From positions 1 through 13,669 of the forward strand of contig DATHGT010000190.1 of NCBI GenBank assembly GCA_035317605.1: a stretch of DNA of 13,669 nt, written 5' to 3'. The notes beneath the pieces were generated by a model, which saw nothing but the letters and a program-made list of their open reading frames with translations, was not told the DNA's origin and did not search any database. Made by a program: the position numbers and the translations under genes. The stretch is from DATHGT01 sp035317605. GTDB taxonomy: Bacteria; Methylomirabilota; Methylomirabilia; Rokubacteriales; CSP1-6. Numbering within the stretch: the stretch's first letter is position 1; each line of letters starts with the position of its first letter. Positions 6,310 to 12,731 of this stretch are shown here, piece by piece.

Positions 6310-7328
6310 CCCTGACGGACGCGCGGGAAGACTTCCTCGGCGAGCAGGTGCAGCTCGTCGAGGACGATGCTCTGGGGCATGCCCGGCCACTGCACGCTCA
6401 TGATCAGGTGGTTGATGCCGGTGGCGCGCTGCAGCGCGAGCATCTGCTCGGCCACCTCGTCGGGTGAGCCGAGCAGGAAGCGGTCGCGGATGAGGTCGTC
6501 GAACTCGGCGCCGAGGTCTCGGTCGTCCTCGGGCATGGCCTGGCCCTGGCCCCACGCGTTGTACGCGGCGTACTTCGCGGAGAGATAGGGCGCGCAGAGG
6601 CGGATCGCCTCGGCGCGCGACTTCGCGACGAAGACTTCACGCCGCGCCGGGAACTCCTTCGGAAACGGCCTGCCGAACTCGTCGAGCGCGCGCTTGTAGA
6701 CCTCGGTCTGGCGCACGATCGTGTCGATGCGGTTGTGGGGGTTGACGTACCAGCAGTCGCCGAGCCGCGCGGCCCGGCGGATGGCGGGATCGGCGTTGGC
6801 GCCGATCCAGACCGGCGGGTGCGGCTTCTGCACGGGCTTGGTGCCGACGGAGGCGCCCTCGAGCGTGAAGTGCGAGCCCACCATGTCGACCTTGTCCTCG
6901 GTCCACAGCCGCTTGATCGCGACCAGGTTCTCCTCGAATCGCTTCACGCGCTCCTTCTGGGTCGTCCCGAAGGCGAGGTATTCGACGTCGCGATAGCCGA
7001 GGGCCACGCCGAGGATGACCTTGCCCCCGCTCATCACGTCGACGGTGGCGATCTGCTCGGCCACGTCGAGCGGCTTGTGGAGCGAAAGCAGCACCAGCCC
7101 GAAGTTCACGCGCAGGGCGGGGGCCTCGGCCATGATGCGCGAGAGGAACGGGAACTGCTGGAAGTCGCGCCAGGGCGCGGCGCTGTAGTGCATGCCCTTG
7201 GTGATCGAGGCGTAGCCCAGGCGGTTGGCCAGCCGGGCTTGCTCGCACAGCTCCGCGAAGCGCGCCTGCATGTCGTCCCCGGCCGGGAACTGGGCGCGCA
7301 TCATCAACCCGAACTGCATGTCAGCCAC
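6306..7328 (-). CDS. LLM-class (luciferase-like) flavin-dependent monooxygenase
   Basis: This 340-aa TIM-barrel enzyme uses reduced FMN (or F420 in some subfamilies) to oxidise a small organic substrate. Family landmarks are ATVDVMSGGKVILGVALGYRDVEYLAFG (about 95-121, split here by the usual SGG-x-hydrophobic-x-LG-x-G-x-G/YR core), RFEENLVAIKRLW (130-142), KPHPPVWIGANADPAIRRAARLGD (168-191) and a C-terminal GSPDEVAEQM. I chose the GTG at 7328: GAGGA lies 6 bases upstream, whereas the ATG at 7319 sits 15 bases away. It is the last gene of a minus-strand operon, 9 bases after the PPOX-type gene. LLM enzymes often need a flavin reductase, and the neighbour could supply it; this is inference. The substrate is unknown. 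Confidence 0.92.
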   Translation of the reverse strand: MADMQFGLMMRAQFPAGDDMQARFAELCEQARLANRLGYASITKGMHYSAAPWRDFQQFPFLSRIMAEAPALRVNFGLVLLSLHKPLDVAEQIATVDVMSGGKVILGVALGYRDVEYLAFGTTQKERVKRFEENLVAIKRLWTEDKVDMVGSHFTLEGASVGTKPVQKPHPPVWIGANADPAIRRAARLGDCWYVNPHNRIDTIVRQTEVYKRALDEFGRPFPKEFPARREVFVAKSRAEAIRLCAPYLSAKYAAYNAWGQGQAMPEDDRDLGAEFDDLIRDRFLLGSPDEVAEQMLALQRATGINHLIMSVQWPGMPQSIVLDELHLLAEEVFPRVRQG

Positions 7329-7337
7329 GGGCCGTCC

Positions 7338-7772
7338 TCACAGCGCGAGCGGCTGGCCGTCGAGATCCTCGGCGCGCTCGATCTTGATCAGGACCGCGAA
7401 GCCCTTCTTGTCGGGGTCGCGCTCTTTCTCCGGCGCCACCAGGCGCTTCCACACTTCTTCGTAAGCGGCGCCGGACTTGACGACCTGCGCGGTCCCGTAG
7501 AAGCGCGCGATCCCGCCCTTCGGCAGCACACCGGCCTCGCGGAGCTGAGGCTTGCGCAGGTAGACGGTGACCTTGGCGCCGTCCTTGAGCATGGCGTTGG
7601 TCGAGCCCTTGCCGCGCTCCCACAGCGCCAAGTGCTCGTCGTCGTAGACCATGGTGCTGCCGCGCGGACTGATCTGGGCGAAGCCGTTGGGCTGCACGGT
7701 GCCGACCAGGCAGACGTTGGCGGGAAACGCGGTGTTGATGTGCTCGTGAAGGACCTTCGGAATGGTCGCCAT
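7338..7772 (-). CDS. Pyridoxamine 5'-phosphate oxidase-fold (PPOX) small flavoprotein
   Basis: This 144-aa protein has the split-barrel FMN/F420-binding fold. An N-terminal helix is followed by a strand pattern with LVGTVQPNGFAQISPRGSTMVYDDEHLALWERG (about 22-54). Here T-x-x-x-NG-x-P/Q-x-x-SP-x-G/R is the PPOX family signature, and the strand K-x-T-V-Y-L and GIARFYGTAQVV follow. The length is typical of stand-alone members. The ATG at 7772 has GAGGAG at 7784-7779, inside the end of the CoA-transferase gene. The gap is two bases, so translation is coupled. In this context it could be a flavin reductase or partner for the downstream LLM monooxygenase, but family members also act as haem or F420 proteins, so the reaction is unassigned. 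Confidence 0.85.
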   Translation of the reverse strand: MATIPKVLHEHINTAFPANVCLVGTVQPNGFAQISPRGSTMVYDDEHLALWERGKGSTNAMLKDGAKVTVYLRKPQLREAGVLPKGGIARFYGTAQVVKSGAAYEEVWKRLVAPEKERDPDKKGFAVLIKIERAEDLDGQPLAL

Positions 7773-7774
7773 GG

Positions 7775-8980
7775 TCAGCTCCTCTTCTTGCCTTCGTGGG
7801 TCGCGCCCGAGGTGAGCAGCGTATCGATCTCCGACGGCGAGAGACCGGACTCGCGGAGGATCTCGACGCTGTGCTCGCCGAGCCTCGGCGGGAGAAGACG
7901 AATGCTTCCCGGCGTCTTGCCGTACGTGGCGGGGATGCCGGGCAAGCGCATGGTGCCCTCGCTCGGATGCTCGACGATTTGCCAGAAGCCGGTGGCCTCG
8001 AGCTGGGGATCCTGCAGCAGGCTCTCCAGCGAGTTCACGATCATGCCCGGGATGTTCTTGGCGTCCAGCTCGCGGAGCCACTCGGCGTTGGTGCGCGTCG
8101 GCGCGATCTTGCTCAGCTCCTCGTAGAGCAGCTCGATGTGGCGCAGGCGCGTGGCGAACGTCTTGAAGCGCGGGTCGTCGAGCAGGTCCTGCCGGCCGGC
8201 GATCGTGAAGAAGTCGCGCCAGTTCTGGTCGGAGTAGGGGAGGATCGCCAGGTAGCCGTCCTTGGTCTTGTACGGCTTGCGGTGACGGTTCAGCACGCGC
8301 TTGTAGCCTGGAGTGTCGAGCGGCGGAACGAACGTCTCGCCGTACAGATGCTCCACCATGATCCACGCGGCCAGGCTCTCGAACATCGGCACCTCGACCT
8401 CCTGGCCTTCGCCGGTGCGGGCCTGCCGGTAGAGCGCGGCGAGGACGTGGGCGAGCAGGGTCATCGAGCTGGTCTTGTCCGCCACGATGGTCGGCACGTA
8501 GCGCGGCTCGCCCATGATCGAGCTCTGCAGCGACGCGAGTCCCGACGCGGCCTGGATGATGTCGTCGTACGCGGGCTTGTTGCCGTACGGGCCGGCCGCC
8601 CGGAAGCCGTAGGTGCCGACGTAGACGATCCGCGGGTTGACCGCGCGGAACATCTCGTACGAGAGCCCGAGCCGCGCCGCGGCCTGCGGGCGGTAGTTGT
8701 GGATCAACACGTCCGCACGCTCGGCCAGCCGCAGCAAGACCTTCCGCGCCGACTCCTGCTTCAGATCGAGCACGATCGACCGCTTGTTGCGATTGACCGC
8801 GAGGTAGAACGCCCCCATGTCGGGATTGCGCATGGGCCCGAGCTGCCGGGTGGTGTCGCCCTCCGGCGGCTCGACCTTGATGACGTCCGCCCCGAGGTCC
8901 CCGAGCTGCTGCGCCGCCCACGGTCCCAGCACCACCGTCGTGCAATCGACCACCCGCACTCCGTCCAGAGGTCCAGGCAT
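7775..8980 (-). CDS. Family III CoA transferase (CaiB/BaiF type)
   Basis: This 401-aa cytoplasmic enzyme moves CoA between organic acids through an aspartyl-CoA intermediate. The N-terminus MPGPLDGVRVVD is the classic family start. Next come GADVIKVEPPEGDTTR (30-45), NRNKRSIVLDLK (63-74), NYRPQAAARLGLSYE (95-109) and VADKTSSM, where D168 is the expected catalytic aspartate (near D169 of formyl-CoA transferase). The segment RTGEGQEVEVPMFESL follows. All family blocks are intact and the length is normal. An ATG at 8989 adds three residues but lacks a ribosome site and overlaps a good -10. It is the first gene of the operon with the PPOX and LLM genes, so the pathway probably starts by activating an acid to its CoA ester. 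The donor and acceptor acids are not predictable. Confidence 0.93.
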   Translation of the reverse strand: MPGPLDGVRVVDCTTVVLGPWAAQQLGDLGADVIKVEPPEGDTTRQLGPMRNPDMGAFYLAVNRNKRSIVLDLKQESARKVLLRLAERADVLIHNYRPQAAARLGLSYEMFRAVNPRIVYVGTYGFRAAGPYGNKPAYDDIIQAASGLASLQSSIMGEPRYVPTIVADKTSSMTLLAHVLAALYRQARTGEGQEVEVPMFESLAAWIMVEHLYGETFVPPLDTPGYKRVLNRHRKPYKTKDGYLAILPYSDQNWRDFFTIAGRQDLLDDPRFKTFATRLRHIELLYEELSKIAPTRTNAEWLRELDAKNIPGMIVNSLESLLQDPQLEATGFWQIVEHPSEGTMRLPGIPATYGKTPGSIRLLPPRLGEHSVEILRESGLSPSEIDTLLTSGATHEGKKRS

Positions 8981-9016
8981 GCCGGCCATTCTAGTCCGAG
9001 AGATTCATTCTGTCCG
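8981..9016 (-). promoter_or_regulatory. Sigma-70-type promoter for a leaderless CoA-transferase operon
   Basis: On the minus strand, CGGACA (9016-9011, 4/6 to the -35 consensus), a 17-bp spacer and TAGAAT (8993-8988, 5/6 to the -10 consensus) predict transcription from about 8981. That is one base before the ATG at 8980. No Shine-Dalgarno is present. Geometry and start choice support each other. Confidence 0.55.
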
Positions 9017-9084
9017 CTTCGATGTCGCAGTCGAAGAAATGCGATCTATAAAGGATTACTTCGCAGCAACGGCTGCCGAGGATC

Positions 9085-9101
9085 CCACCACCACCACCAC
9101 C
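9085..9101 (+). repeat. CCA trinucleotide run
   Basis: Five CCA units plus CC form a short microsatellite in the divergent control region, directly followed by GATAAT (9102-9107). It is too short to say more. Confidence 0.6.
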
Positions 9102-9117
9102 GATAATAGGTTATTGA

Positions 9118-9127
9118 AAGACGTCTT
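9118..9127. promoter_or_regulatory. Perfect 10-bp palindrome AAGACGTCTT
   Basis: This self-complementary site lies 26 bp upstream of the sigma-54-like element. It could be an operator or activator half-site pair. A 10-bp palindrome can occur by chance, so confidence is low. Confidence 0.3.
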
Positions 9128-9153
9128 CCCGCATGTTTGCTGGCGACAGGGCC

Positions 9154-9169
9154 TGGCGCGGATGTTGCC
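9154..9169 (+). promoter_or_regulatory. Sigma-54 (RpoN)-type promoter candidate
   Basis: TGGCGCGGATGTTGCC matches the -24/-12 consensus TGGCACGN4TTGCW at all defined positions except an A to G in the -24 box and the last base. GG and GC are separated by the required 10 bp. Transcription would begin near 9180 and give a leader of about 110 bases for the gene at 9290. Confidence 0.5.
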
Positions 9170-9289
9170 TGGTATCGACGACCAGATGAACACATTCTCC
9201 GGCGCGCGGGTAGCGCCAGGTGAAAGGAGTGACGGAGGCGACGGGTCAACCCACAAGACACCGATGAACCGAGGAGAGGAGCCGTCATC

Positions 9290-9625
9290 ATGAAGACGCT
9301 GTCGACACTCACCCTGGCCGTCCCACTGATCTTTCTCGTTTCGACGGGTACTCAGGCTGCCGAACTGCGTGCAGGGTCGGTCGGCTGGACGTCCGGTCAG
9401 GCCGGGATCACCATCAATCTCACGCCGGCCGTGACCGGGCCTTACACGGCGGTCGTCCAGCAGACCAACACGGCCGGGTATTCCCCGAGCGGCGAGTGCA
9501 CCTACTTCAACGTTCTCAAGGAGACCGCGACCAAGTTCGAAGTCCAACACAAGACGTGCAAGGACGGCACGCCCGTGGCCCTCGACGAGAACGTGACGCT
9601 CAAATGGATTTTGGTCACGCAGTAA
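9290..9625 (+). CDS. Small exported protein with two cysteines, function unknown
   Basis: This 111-aa protein has a signal peptide: MKT, a hydrophobic core at about 6-18, and likely cleavage after TQA at 23. The mature part is about 88 residues, predicted mostly beta from its alternating pattern (AGITINLTP, GPYTAVVQQT, ECTYFNVLKE, KFEVQHKTC, NVTLKWILVT). Its two cysteines (C70, C90) are placed to form a disulfide. I recognise no family. The ATG is supported by a long purine ribosome site, GAGGAGAGGAG (9271-9281). The gene is monocistronic: a divergent promoter region precedes it and a large hairpin follows at 9646-9695. A sigma-54-like promoter upstream suggests conditional expression. GC-rich third positions (ACG, CTC, GTC, AAC) support true coding. 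Confidence 0.75.
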   Translation: MKTLSTLTLAVPLIFLVSTGTQAAELRAGSVGWTSGQAGITINLTPAVTGPYTAVVQQTNTAGYSPSGECTYFNVLKETATKFEVQHKTCKDGTPVALDENVTLKWILVTQ

Positions 9626-9645
9626 CGCGCGGCGTGGGGTGATCC

Positions 9646-9695
9646 TCGACGCGCCTTACCCAGGGCGAGCCGCGCGGCTCGCCCTGTCGCGTCGA
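9646..9695 (+). terminator. Large two-part stem-loop after the small exported protein gene
   Basis: The core at 9661-9686 is a perfect 26-base palindrome (CAGGGCGAGCCG with CGGCTCGCCCTG around CG). An outer 8-bp stem, TCGACGCG (9646-9653) with CGCGTCGA (9688-9695), encloses it, separated by a 7-base bulge on one side and 1 base on the other. No T-run follows. It probably acts as a terminator or a transcript-stabilising element between 9625 and the methyltransferase operon. Confidence 0.6.
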
Positions 9696-9796
9696 CCCGT
9701 GTCATGATCATCAGGGAACGGGGAGCTGCCGCTCACCGCACGCGGTCCGACGCGGCTCCGACGACAGGGTCGAGAACGGGAGGAACGGCGCGCGAC

Positions 9797-10615
9797 ATGA
9801 GCGAGACGCGGGCGATCGAGGCGTACTGGAGCCGCGCGGGAATCGGCCAGGCTATCCTCGACGCACTCGCCGCGCTGGGCAAAGACGGCGCGGCGTTGAC
9901 CGTCGATGACCTGGCGCCGCTCGATCAGTTTCACGGCGGTGGTAAGCCGGCCACCGTGCGGTTGGCCCGTCTCGCCGGGCTGCGGCCGGAGATGCACGTG
10001 CTCGACGTCGGCGGCGGTCTGGGCGGACCGGCGCGGACACTGGCGGCCGATTTCGGCTGCCGGGTGACAGTGATCGATCTCACCGAGACCTACGTGCGCG
10101 CGGCCGAGATGCTCACCGAGCGGCTCGGAGTCGACGGCCGCGTGAGCCACCGGGTCGGCGACGCGCTAGCGCTGCCGTTCGACGCCGCCGCGTTCGACGT
10201 GCTGTGGACCCAGAACAGCGGCATGAACATCGAAGACAAAGTCCGGCTCTATGCCGGCTTCCACCGCGTGCTGCGGCCGGGAGGATCACTCGTCATGCAG
10301 GAGCCGATGGCGGGGCCGGTCGAGCCGCCGATCTACCCGCTGATGTGGGCGCGCGATCCCGGATCGAGCTTCCTGCGCCGCCCGGCCGAGATGCTCGGGC
10401 TGATCGAGGACGCTGGGTTCACGGCGCGGGCGTGGGACGATGTCACGGCGGAGACGGGCGGCTCGGGCGCGCCGGTCCCCACGCACAGCATTCAGCGTAT
10501 CGTGATGGGCGACGCACTCGACGCCGTCATCCGCGCCGGCAATCGGAATCGCGCGGAGAATCGGATCGTGATGATCCAGGCCGTGTTCGATCGACTGGAG
10601 GGCTCCTCATGTTGA
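9797..10615 (+). CDS. Class I SAM-dependent methyltransferase (sarcosine/dimethylglycine methyltransferase-like)
   Basis: This 272-aa Rossmann-fold methyltransferase has a PLDQFHGGGKPATVRLA block at 41-57, which is reminiscent of SDMT-like and UbiE-related enzymes that carry an N-terminal DQFH motif. SAM-binding motif I VLDVGGGLGGPAR is at 68-80, the acidic end of strand 2 at D94, GDALALPF with D122 at 121-128, and FHRVLRPGGSLVMQEP at 155-170. The start at ATG 9797 is chosen because the frame upstream to 9704 is rich in Arg/Thr/Gly and unlike the family; GGGAGG at 9778-9783 is rather far (13 bases). Its TGA overlaps the start of the Rieske oxygenase gene by seven bases. The methyl acceptor is unknown; C-, N- and O-methylation are all possible. 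Confidence 0.87.
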   Translation: MSETRAIEAYWSRAGIGQAILDALAALGKDGAALTVDDLAPLDQFHGGGKPATVRLARLAGLRPEMHVLDVGGGLGGPARTLAADFGCRVTVIDLTETYVRAAEMLTERLGVDGRVSHRVGDALALPFDAAAFDVLWTQNSGMNIEDKVRLYAGFHRVLRPGGSLVMQEPMAGPVEPPIYPLMWARDPGSSFLRRPAEMLGLIEDAGFTARAWDDVTAETGGSGAPVPTHSIQRIVMGDALDAVIRAGNRNRAENRIVMIQAVFDRLEGSSC

Positions 10616-11910
10616 GCCGTGAAGACAACGAGCTGTTGACTCGCGTGGGACCGGGCACGCCGATGGGCGCGCTCATGCGGCGGTACTGGATTCCGGTGGT
10701 GCGCTCCGACGAGCTGGAGCCGGGCCGGCGCGTCAAGCGGGTGCGCTTGCTCGGCGAGGACCTGGTCGCGTTCCGTTCGCGCGAGGGTCACGTGGGGCTG
10801 ATGGACGAGTTCTGCTCGCACCGCCGCGCCTCGCTCTACTTCGCGCGCAACGAGGACGCGGGGCTGCGCTGCGTGTACCATGGCTGGAAGTACGGCTTCG
10901 ACGGCCAGTGCCTGGACATGCCCAACGAGCCGCCGGAGACGTGCTTCCGCGACAAGGTCCGCCATCCCGCCTACCCGTGCGCCGAGCGCGGCGGCGTGGT
11001 GTGGACGTACATGGGGCCGGGCGATCCCCCGGCGCTCCCCGACCTCGAGTGGACGTCGGTGCCCGACGATCAGCGCTTCGTCTCGAAGTTCTACCAGGAG
11101 TGCAACTATCTCAACGGGCTCGAGGGCGGGGTCGATCCCGCCCACATTTCGTTCCTCCACGGCGTGGTCGACGGCGCCGACGAGGCGCTCCGCCGCGAGC
11201 TGGATCAGGCCTCCGCGGGCTTTCTGCTCGCCACCCAGCTCGAGCGCGCACCCCATCTGGACGTCGCGGACACGCCGTACGGGGCGCTGATCGGCGCCCG
11301 CCGCGATGCCGGCAACGGCATGTACTACTGGCGCATCACCCAGTACCACCTGCCGTTCCACACGCTGCCGCCGACCGATCCCCGGCCCGATCCGCTCGTC
11401 CACTCCCACATCTGGATCCCCGTCGACGACGAGAACCACGTGAACTGGTGCATCTCCTGGCACCCCACGCGCGCGCTCACCGCGGAGGAGCGGGCGGCCA
11501 TGCACGCGGGCTCCAGCATCCACATCATGGACTACGCCCCCGCCACGGGCGTCGCGTACGGCGACATCCGGCCGCGCCAGCACCGCGACAACGACTACCT
11601 CTGCGACTGGGAGAGCCAGCGCACGCGCAAGTTCTTCGGCGTCCCCGGCGTGGGAGCGCAGGACAAGTCCATCACCGAGAGCCAGCAGCTTGTCATGGAC
11701 CGCACCCGCGAGCGTCTCGGCACCGCCGACTCCGGCATCATCAAGGCCCGCAAGCTCCTCCGCGACGCGGTCGTCGCGCTGCGCGATCACGACACACCAC
11801 CGCCGGGAATGGACGCGGCGTCGTATCGGATCCGCGGCGCGTCCGTGCTCCTGCCCAAGGACGTGCCGTGGGCGGAAGGGGCGCGGGCTCAGCTCACCGG
11901 GCGGCCGTGA
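10609..11910 (+). CDS. Rieske non-haem iron oxygenase, large subunit (phthalate-dioxygenase-like)
   Basis: This 433-aa terminal oxygenase carries both metal sites. The Rieske 2Fe-2S ligands are C69, H71, C88 and H91 (FCSH at 68-71 and CVYHGWKYGFDG at 88-99). The mononuclear iron ligands are H179 and H184 in EGGVDPAHISFLHG, with bridging D176, and D352 in the AQDKSITESQ segment as third ligand. The EG-x2-D-x2-H-x4-H and QD-x-x-x-x-ES-x-Q patterns place it in the phthalate/vanillate/oxoquinoline-type branch that uses a separate reductase and often demethylates or dihydroxylates aromatics. The start at 10609 has GGAGGG 6 bases upstream and overlaps the methyltransferase end by 7 bases. No reductase gene is in the window. 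The next gene's GTG overlaps its stop. Confidence 0.95.
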   Translation: MLSREDNELLTRVGPGTPMGALMRRYWIPVVRSDELEPGRRVKRVRLLGEDLVAFRSREGHVGLMDEFCSHRRASLYFARNEDAGLRCVYHGWKYGFDGQCLDMPNEPPETCFRDKVRHPAYPCAERGGVVWTYMGPGDPPALPDLEWTSVPDDQRFVSKFYQECNYLNGLEGGVDPAHISFLHGVVDGADEALRRELDQASAGFLLATQLERAPHLDVADTPYGALIGARRDAGNGMYYWRITQYHLPFHTLPPTDPRPDPLVHSHIWIPVDDENHVNWCISWHPTRALTAEERAAMHAGSSIHIMDYAPATGVAYGDIRPRQHRDNDYLCDWESQRTRKFFGVPGVGAQDKSITESQQLVMDRTRERLGTADSGIIKARKLLRDAVVALRDHDTPPPGMDAASYRIRGASVLLPKDVPWAEGARAQLTGRP

Positions 11911-12728
11911 TCGAGGTCGAGAAGGTTCAGGTCGACGGGCTGACGCTCGGCTACCGCGAGAGCGGGACCGGGCCGCCGGTGCTGCTGCTCCATGGCTGGC
12001 CGACCAGCTCGCTGCTGTGGCGCGAGGTGATGATACCCATCGCGCGCGCGAACCGCGTGGTGGCCGTCGACCTGCCCGGGTTCGGCGTGTCGGACAAGCC
12101 GCTCGACGTCCGCTACACCTTCGCGTTCTTCGGCCGCGTCCTCGATCTGTTCCTCGCGCGGCTCGGCATCGCCGAGCTGGGCCTGGCCGTGCACGACCTC
12201 GGCGGGCCGATCGGCTTGCACTGGCTCCTCGATCGGCCGGGGCGGGTGACGAGGCTGGCGCTGCTCAACACCCTCGTGTATCCGGAGTTCTCGGACGCCG
12301 TGAAGGAGTTCATCCGCGCCTGCGCGGCGCCGGACGCGAGCGAGAAGGTCACCAGCCCGAGCGGCCTGGAGGAGATCCTGCGCGACGGTCTGGCCGACCG
12401 GGCGAGCTTGCCGTCGGCCACGCTGGCCGCCCTCCTGGAGCCATTTCAAATACCCGAGTCGCGCCGCGCGCTGGCCGCGGCCGGGATCGGCGTGGAGCGG
12501 AGAGGATTCATCGCGATCGCCCAGAAGCTTCCGTCGTTACGCGTGCCGGTGCGGATCATCTACGGCGAGCGGGATCGACTGTTGCCCGACGTGGCGACCA
12601 CGATGGGGCGTGTGAAGGCCGACCTGCCGCAGGCCGAGGTGACCGCGTTCCCGGACCGCGGTCACTTCATCCAGTTCGAGGCGCCCGACCAGGTCGGCGA
12701 GCTGCTCGCGCGGTTCTTCGCGGACTGA
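11907..12728 (+). CDS. Alpha/beta hydrolase with Asp nucleophile (haloalkane dehalogenase/epoxide hydrolase-like)
   Basis: This 273-aa protein starts at a GTG that overlaps the Rieske stop (GTGA at 11907-11910), so translation is coupled; there is no separate ribosome site. The catalytic triad is visible: nucleophile D97 in AVHDLGGPIGL, acid D223 in YGERDRLLP, and base H253 in DRGHFIQFEAPDQV. HGWPTSS at 29-35 gives the oxyanion hole. The HD-x-GG-P elbow with aspartate, rather than serine, is typical of haloalkane dehalogenases, fluoroacetate dehalogenases and epoxide hydrolases. The x is Leu; haloalkane dehalogenases normally have Trp there for halide binding, so dehalogenation is less likely. 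A C-C or ester hydrolase role is not excluded. Being the last gene after a Rieske oxygenase, it may process the oxygenase product. Confidence 0.9.
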   Translation: MIEVEKVQVDGLTLGYRESGTGPPVLLLHGWPTSSLLWREVMIPIARANRVVAVDLPGFGVSDKPLDVRYTFAFFGRVLDLFLARLGIAELGLAVHDLGGPIGLHWLLDRPGRVTRLALLNTLVYPEFSDAVKEFIRACAAPDASEKVTSPSGLEEILRDGLADRASLPSATLAALLEPFQIPESRRALAAAGIGVERRGFIAIAQKLPSLRVPVRIIYGERDRLLPDVATTMGRVKADLPQAEVTAFPDRGHFIQFEAPDQVGELLARFFAD

Positions 12729-12731
12729 GCG

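Noticed and set aside
9085..9101. CRISPR-like or satellite array from the CCA repeats
   Set aside because: Only a 17-base simple run; no spaced repeats anywhere in the window.
9079..9107. Sigma-70 promoter with GATAAT at 9102-9107 and a -35 17 bases upstream
   Set aside because: The -10 is good, but the hexamer at the right spacing (AGGATC) matches only two of six positions, and the spacer is the CCA run.
9039..9293. 84-codon plus-strand frame starting at an ATG at 9039 and ending over the ATG of the small exported protein (ATGA overlap)
   Set aside because: Third positions are AT-rich and unlike the real genes (for example TCT ATA AAG GAT, AAT AGG TTA TTG AAA). There is no clear ribosome site, the CCA run gives a poly-Thr stretch, and it covers the sigma-54-like promoter. 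A real upstream peptide is not fully excluded.
9704..9796. Longer N-terminus for the methyltransferase from an ATG at 9704
   Set aside because: The extra 31 residues are Arg/Thr/Gly-rich and unlike any methyltransferase N-terminus. The MSETRAIEAYW start fits the family better.
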